DNA of 25,332 bases, taken from positions 1-25,332 of the IMG/VR virus record IMGVR_UViG_3300031539_005008; one strand, 5' to 3'. A model generated the notes under the pieces. The model was given only the letters and a program-made list of their open reading frames with translations. It had not been told where the DNA came from and did not search any database. The stretch's first letter is position 1. Each line of letters starts with the position of its first letter. Source of the stretch: a virus. Of the stretch, positions 22,497 through 25,332 are shown piece after piece. The position numbers and the translations under genes are program-made.

Positions 22497-25332
22497 ATGC
22501 CGCTAAATTTGCCTAAAATAAAACTGCCGGCATTACCTAAACTTCCCCTTCTTGGGAAAAAACCAGAAGGGATTTTAGGATTGGACACCAGACCGGCAAC
22601 AAATTTATGGGAAGAAATATCTTCCATAAAAAAACAAAGAGAGATGGTATCAAAACCTTCGGAGAGTGGATTGCCGACTTTGCCGAAGTTTCCAAAGATA
22701 GGAGAAATGCCGGGGAGAATTGAAGCATTCCCAAGAACTGAGTTAAGGGCGGCCCCGCCAGAAATCTCTGAGAAAGATTCATTATTTAAAAAAGCGGCAA
22801 GATTTGTTTTGCCGAAATTCTTGGAACTAAAATTTGGGTTGAGAAAACCGACGACGGAAGAAGATATAAAGCAATGGGGAAAAGATGTAAATGATTATTA
22901 TGGACGAGGCGAGGACTTAATCGGTGGGTTGATAACATTCGGAAAAGGACTAACTAAACTTCCGAAAGCGACAGCAGTCGCCATTCTTCAAGCAACACAG
23001 GGGCATGAGGGAGCGAGTGTCGTAGACAAAGACTGGGCAGATAGGTATATCGAAGACGCTACCAGAGACTTAAACAGATTCACCCAGGAAGTTTCCACAA
23101 AGTACAAAGAGAAAACGTTGATATCTGGTCTTCCTATTAAAATAACCGACATAGCGGAATTTCCTCAAAATCTGGCATTTTCTCTAACTTCAATGGGAGG
23201 AGGTCTTGGAGTTGGGGCGCCGATAGGTTTGATACCTTTACCCGGAGCGAGAGTGGCCGCTTGGACATTAGGGACCGCGGCCTCGGGAAAAGTTGCTTAT
23301 GAAATGACCTCTTATCAGATAATGCAACAATATCTGGAACTGAAAAACGAAGAAAAAATAGCAAGAACTGGCGAAGGATTAAACATAGAAGAAGAAAAAC
23401 AATTGAAAGATTCATTTGGATACGAAGCGATGAAATACGGTCTATGGGAAGCGGTGCCAGAGGCAATAAGCAATTTAGGTTTTATTTCTATATTAACTGC
23501 TCCATTAGAAAAGATAGTTGGCAAATCAATGGCAAAGAATATTTTGGCTAAAATTACCGGATTATATGGAGAAGAATTACTCACAGAGACCATAACCCAA
23601 AAAGGACAATCGGATATAGAAGTAGAGGCGGGATTACGAGAAGGAAAAATAACTTGGGTTGAAGCATTCAAAGAGATAGCGCCGCAAACGTTTTTACTGA
23701 CTACTATAATGGCGGGAGCGGGTTCTGTGATCGTCAATACTGAGAAAATAGCGAATTCCTTAAAAAATGAGATAGGAGAAGGCCATCCATTGTTTAATCA
23801 ACTGAGAACACACATAGAAGAAACCATAACAGAAATAAAAGCAAGGCCAGAGGCAGGGTTTGTTAAAGTTCCAGGCAAAGAACCAGTAGAGCCAGTGGGG
23901 TTTGGGAAACCATTACAGAAAGGGGTCGCCAAGGCGCCGATAGCCGAAAAAGGCATAATACCTCAAGAACTCCAACCCCTCGCCCAAGAAGCAAAGAATC
24001 TTGCTAAAGAATGGGGAATACAATTACCGAAAGGAGAAGAAACATCAATACCTGTAGAAAAATTACCTGATTATAAAAATGTTAAAGAGATTACTCCTAA
24101 AAATGTCAAATTAGTAAATGTTTATGATATTCCAATTGAAGAACCCGTAGCTAAAATAGTAAAAGTTTTAAATGAAAATGTCCCAGTTGGAGGTCAAATG
24201 GTTACACTATCATCTGGATACCATTCGGCATTAAACGGATGGACTATAATCTTAAAACCAGAAAATCTTACTTCGCAGATAAAAAAATCGGCTATAAAAG
24301 CTGGTTTGACAATAAAAGAAAGAGGAAGGGTTGTTGATATTATTTTACCAAATACCGAAGAAACTGACGTAAGGATTGCCAAAAAAGCATTTGATAATTT
24401 TGCTGATAATTACAACCAACCATTTAAGGGAGTAAAAGAAGTAAAGCCAGAAATAATCCCTGCCCAAAGGTATTCAAAAGAAAGATTGGAAATCCACGAA
24501 GAAATAATAAAAAAGCTTATTGATAGAAAGGACATAAATGCAGATATGGTAAAAGACCTTCTTCCGGGATATAAACCATCACTATCAGACCAATTTCAAC
24601 AAGAATCTTCAGATATCGCAAGAAAACTCGGCGAGGAAAAGGGACGTTTGTTAAAAAATAAAGTAGATAGGGCAGTGGGATTTAATATAGGATTACCAGG
24701 ATCCGGTAAAACAACTATTCTCGGAGAGAAGAACGAGAAATATGATCTTTATTTTGACTCGGTAGGACGAAACGAAATTAGATTGGAAAATAAAATCAGA
24801 TGGTTCAAAAAACATGGGTTTAAAATAGATATAAACCTTATATCAATCAGTGCAGATAGGTCATGGGATTCACAAATATGGAGAAAAAGTAATCATCAAA
24901 GATGGGTTAACGAAGCATATATACGTGCGGCAGAAGGTGCTCCCGAAAGAAGTTTCTTTTACAATAGAGAATTAGCCGATAATTGGAGTATTACTGATGC
25001 AGAAGATTTCAGAAATCCGATAGATGTTGCTTCAAAAACAGGAAAGACACTTGCAATATCTAACCAAATAGAATATAATAAGATTAAACAATATGGCAGA
25101 GAAAAAACAACAATTAAAGAAGGACCCATTAGAGATAGAGGACCCGGAGAAAGAAGAGGAAGAATTTCAGGAGAGCTTCCAGGAAGGGTTAGAGAAAGGA
25201 TTGAAGTCGCACAACCAGAACAACTCAAAGCACTAACCCCTCAAGGAGAGGCGGGGATTTCGCGTAGATTAGACACAATTATCACCTCAGAAGCCAAAGC
25301 CCTAAAAGATATAGAGGCGCCTTTGGGAGTAA
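22497..25332 (+). CDS. giant polyvalent/ejection protein with P-loop domain, 3' partial
   Basis: The frame opened by the ATG at 22497 (4 nt after the previous stop) has no stop before the window end: at least 945 aa. Residues about 1-100 are Pro/Lys-rich. Residues about 226-262 and 400-414 are hydrophobic (SMGGGLGVGAPIGLIPLPG; FLLTTIMAGAGSVIV), a feature of large internal virion proteins that may insert into membranes. The region with LYGEELLTETITQKGQSDIE and EAGLREGKITWVEAFKEI recurs in such giant phage proteins. A P-loop lies at residues 732-740 (GLPGSGKTT) and is followed by YDLYFDSVG, in the style of zeta-toxin or AAA kinases. The end is Arg/Gly/Glu-rich. It resembles polyvalent proteins injected with phage DNA; function unproven. 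Confidence 0.75.
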   Translation, partial: MPLNLPKIKLPALPKLPLLGKKPEGILGLDTRPATNLWEEISSIKKQREMVSKPSESGLPTLPKFPKIGEMPGRIEAFPRTELRAAPPEISEKDSLFKKAARFVLPKFLELKFGLRKPTTEEDIKQWGKDVNDYYGRGEDLIGGLITFGKGLTKLPKATAVAILQATQGHEGASVVDKDWADRYIEDATRDLNRFTQEVSTKYKEKTLISGLPIKITDIAEFPQNLAFSLTSMGGGLGVGAPIGLIPLPGARVAAWTLGTAASGKVAYEMTSYQIMQQYLELKNEEKIARTGEGLNIEEEKQLKDSFGYEAMKYGLWEAVPEAISNLGFISILTAPLEKIVGKSMAKNILAKITGLYGEELLTETITQKGQSDIEVEAGLREGKITWVEAFKEIAPQTFLLTTIMAGAGSVIVNTEKIANSLKNEIGEGHPLFNQLRTHIEETITEIKARPEAGFVKVPGKEPVEPVGFGKPLQKGVAKAPIAEKGIIPQELQPLAQEAKNLAKEWGIQLPKGEETSIPVEKLPDYKNVKEITPKNVKLVNVYDIPIEEPVAKIVKVLNENVPVGGQMVTLSSGYHSALNGWTIILKPENLTSQIKKSAIKAGLTIKERGRVVDIILPNTEETDVRIAKKAFDNFADNYNQPFKGVKEVKPEIIPAQRYSKERLEIHEEIIKKLIDRKDINADMVKDLLPGYKPSLSDQFQQESSDIARKLGEEKGRLLKNKVDRAVGFNIGLPGSGKTTILGEKNEKYDLYFDSVGRNEIRLENKIRWFKKHGFKIDINLISISADRSWDSQIWRKSNHQRWVNEAYIRAAEGAPERSFFYNRELADNWSITDAEDFRNPIDVASKTGKTLAISNQIEYNKIKQYGREKTTIKEGPIRDRGPGERRGRISGELPGRVRERIEVAQPEQLKALTPQGEAGISRRLDTIITSEAKALKDIEAPLGV

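Noticed and set aside
1-25332. Recoded stop codons (UGA or UAG read as amino acid)
   Set aside because: TAA, TAG and TGA each end well-defined genes, often in tight stop/start overlaps, so the standard bacterial code fits.
1-25332. CRISPR array, tRNA genes, integrase or attachment site
   Set aside because: No regular spaced repeats, no cloverleaf with conserved T-arm, and no recombinase-like protein was seen.

Overview
This window looks like the virion-assembly half of a short-tailed (podovirus-type) tailed bacteriophage. It is probably from an uncultivated or metagenomic phage, because few proteins have a close relative I can name. All genes are on the + strand and tightly packed, with repeated 1-4 nt stop/start overlaps. 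There is no tape-measure, tail-tube, sheath or baseplate gene. There is instead a terminase/portal/scaffold/capsid block, followed by surface proteins, a lysis group, a tail-hub-like protein, a head-tail adaptor and large ejection-type proteins. No integrase, repressor, polymerase, tRNA, CRISPR array or reverse transcriptase was seen.

Layout: 3-761, the 3' part of a ParB-like/DNA methylase protein. 824-3935, packaging genes: small terminase, a membrane protein, a zinc-ribbon protein, a GpA-type large terminase and a small protein. A strong terminator-like hairpin lies at 3979-4029. 4034-7997: portal, a 56-aa DUF6496-like protein, scaffold and major capsid. 8073-11687: beta-helix protein, small virion proteins and a lectin-fold protein. 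11684-14610: a membrane/coiled-coil protein and an 863-aa modular adhesin with a signal peptide. 14624-17792: holin-like and other small membrane proteins, an M23 peptidase, and a fibre with a coiled-coil start. Inside this block is an RNA-structured insertion at about 15090-15640. 17830-25332: a large tail-hub-like protein, an adaptor, a LysM ejection protein, and a giant polyvalent-type protein with a P-loop domain that runs off the window.

Host: the M23 endopeptidase and LysM domain point to a bacterium with peptidoglycan. TAA, TAG and TGA all end genes, so code 11 fits and the UGA-recoded lineages do not. Arginine is mostly AGA/AGG and ATA isoleucine is common. Most genes from 6948 to 21054 start behind an A-rich stretch with no Shine-Dalgarno sequence. 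That pattern fits Bacteroidota-like or Patescibacteria-like hosts, but the sequence does not decide between them.

The most unusual signal is not a protein. Nearly every real intergenic gap (3979, 6178, 8022, 9257, 10111, 10714, 15093, 15818) holds a stable G/C-rich stem-loop just after a stop codon and before the next start, and only the first has a clear U-run. Two regions go further: a leader of about 140 nt at 9257-9396, and a candidate multi-stem RNA at 15093-15266 followed by a 27-nt inverted repeat enclosing one small gene. At protein level, a small beta-domain seems to recur in four different virion proteins, and a jelly-roll-like domain with different base composition is inserted in the tail-hub-like protein.
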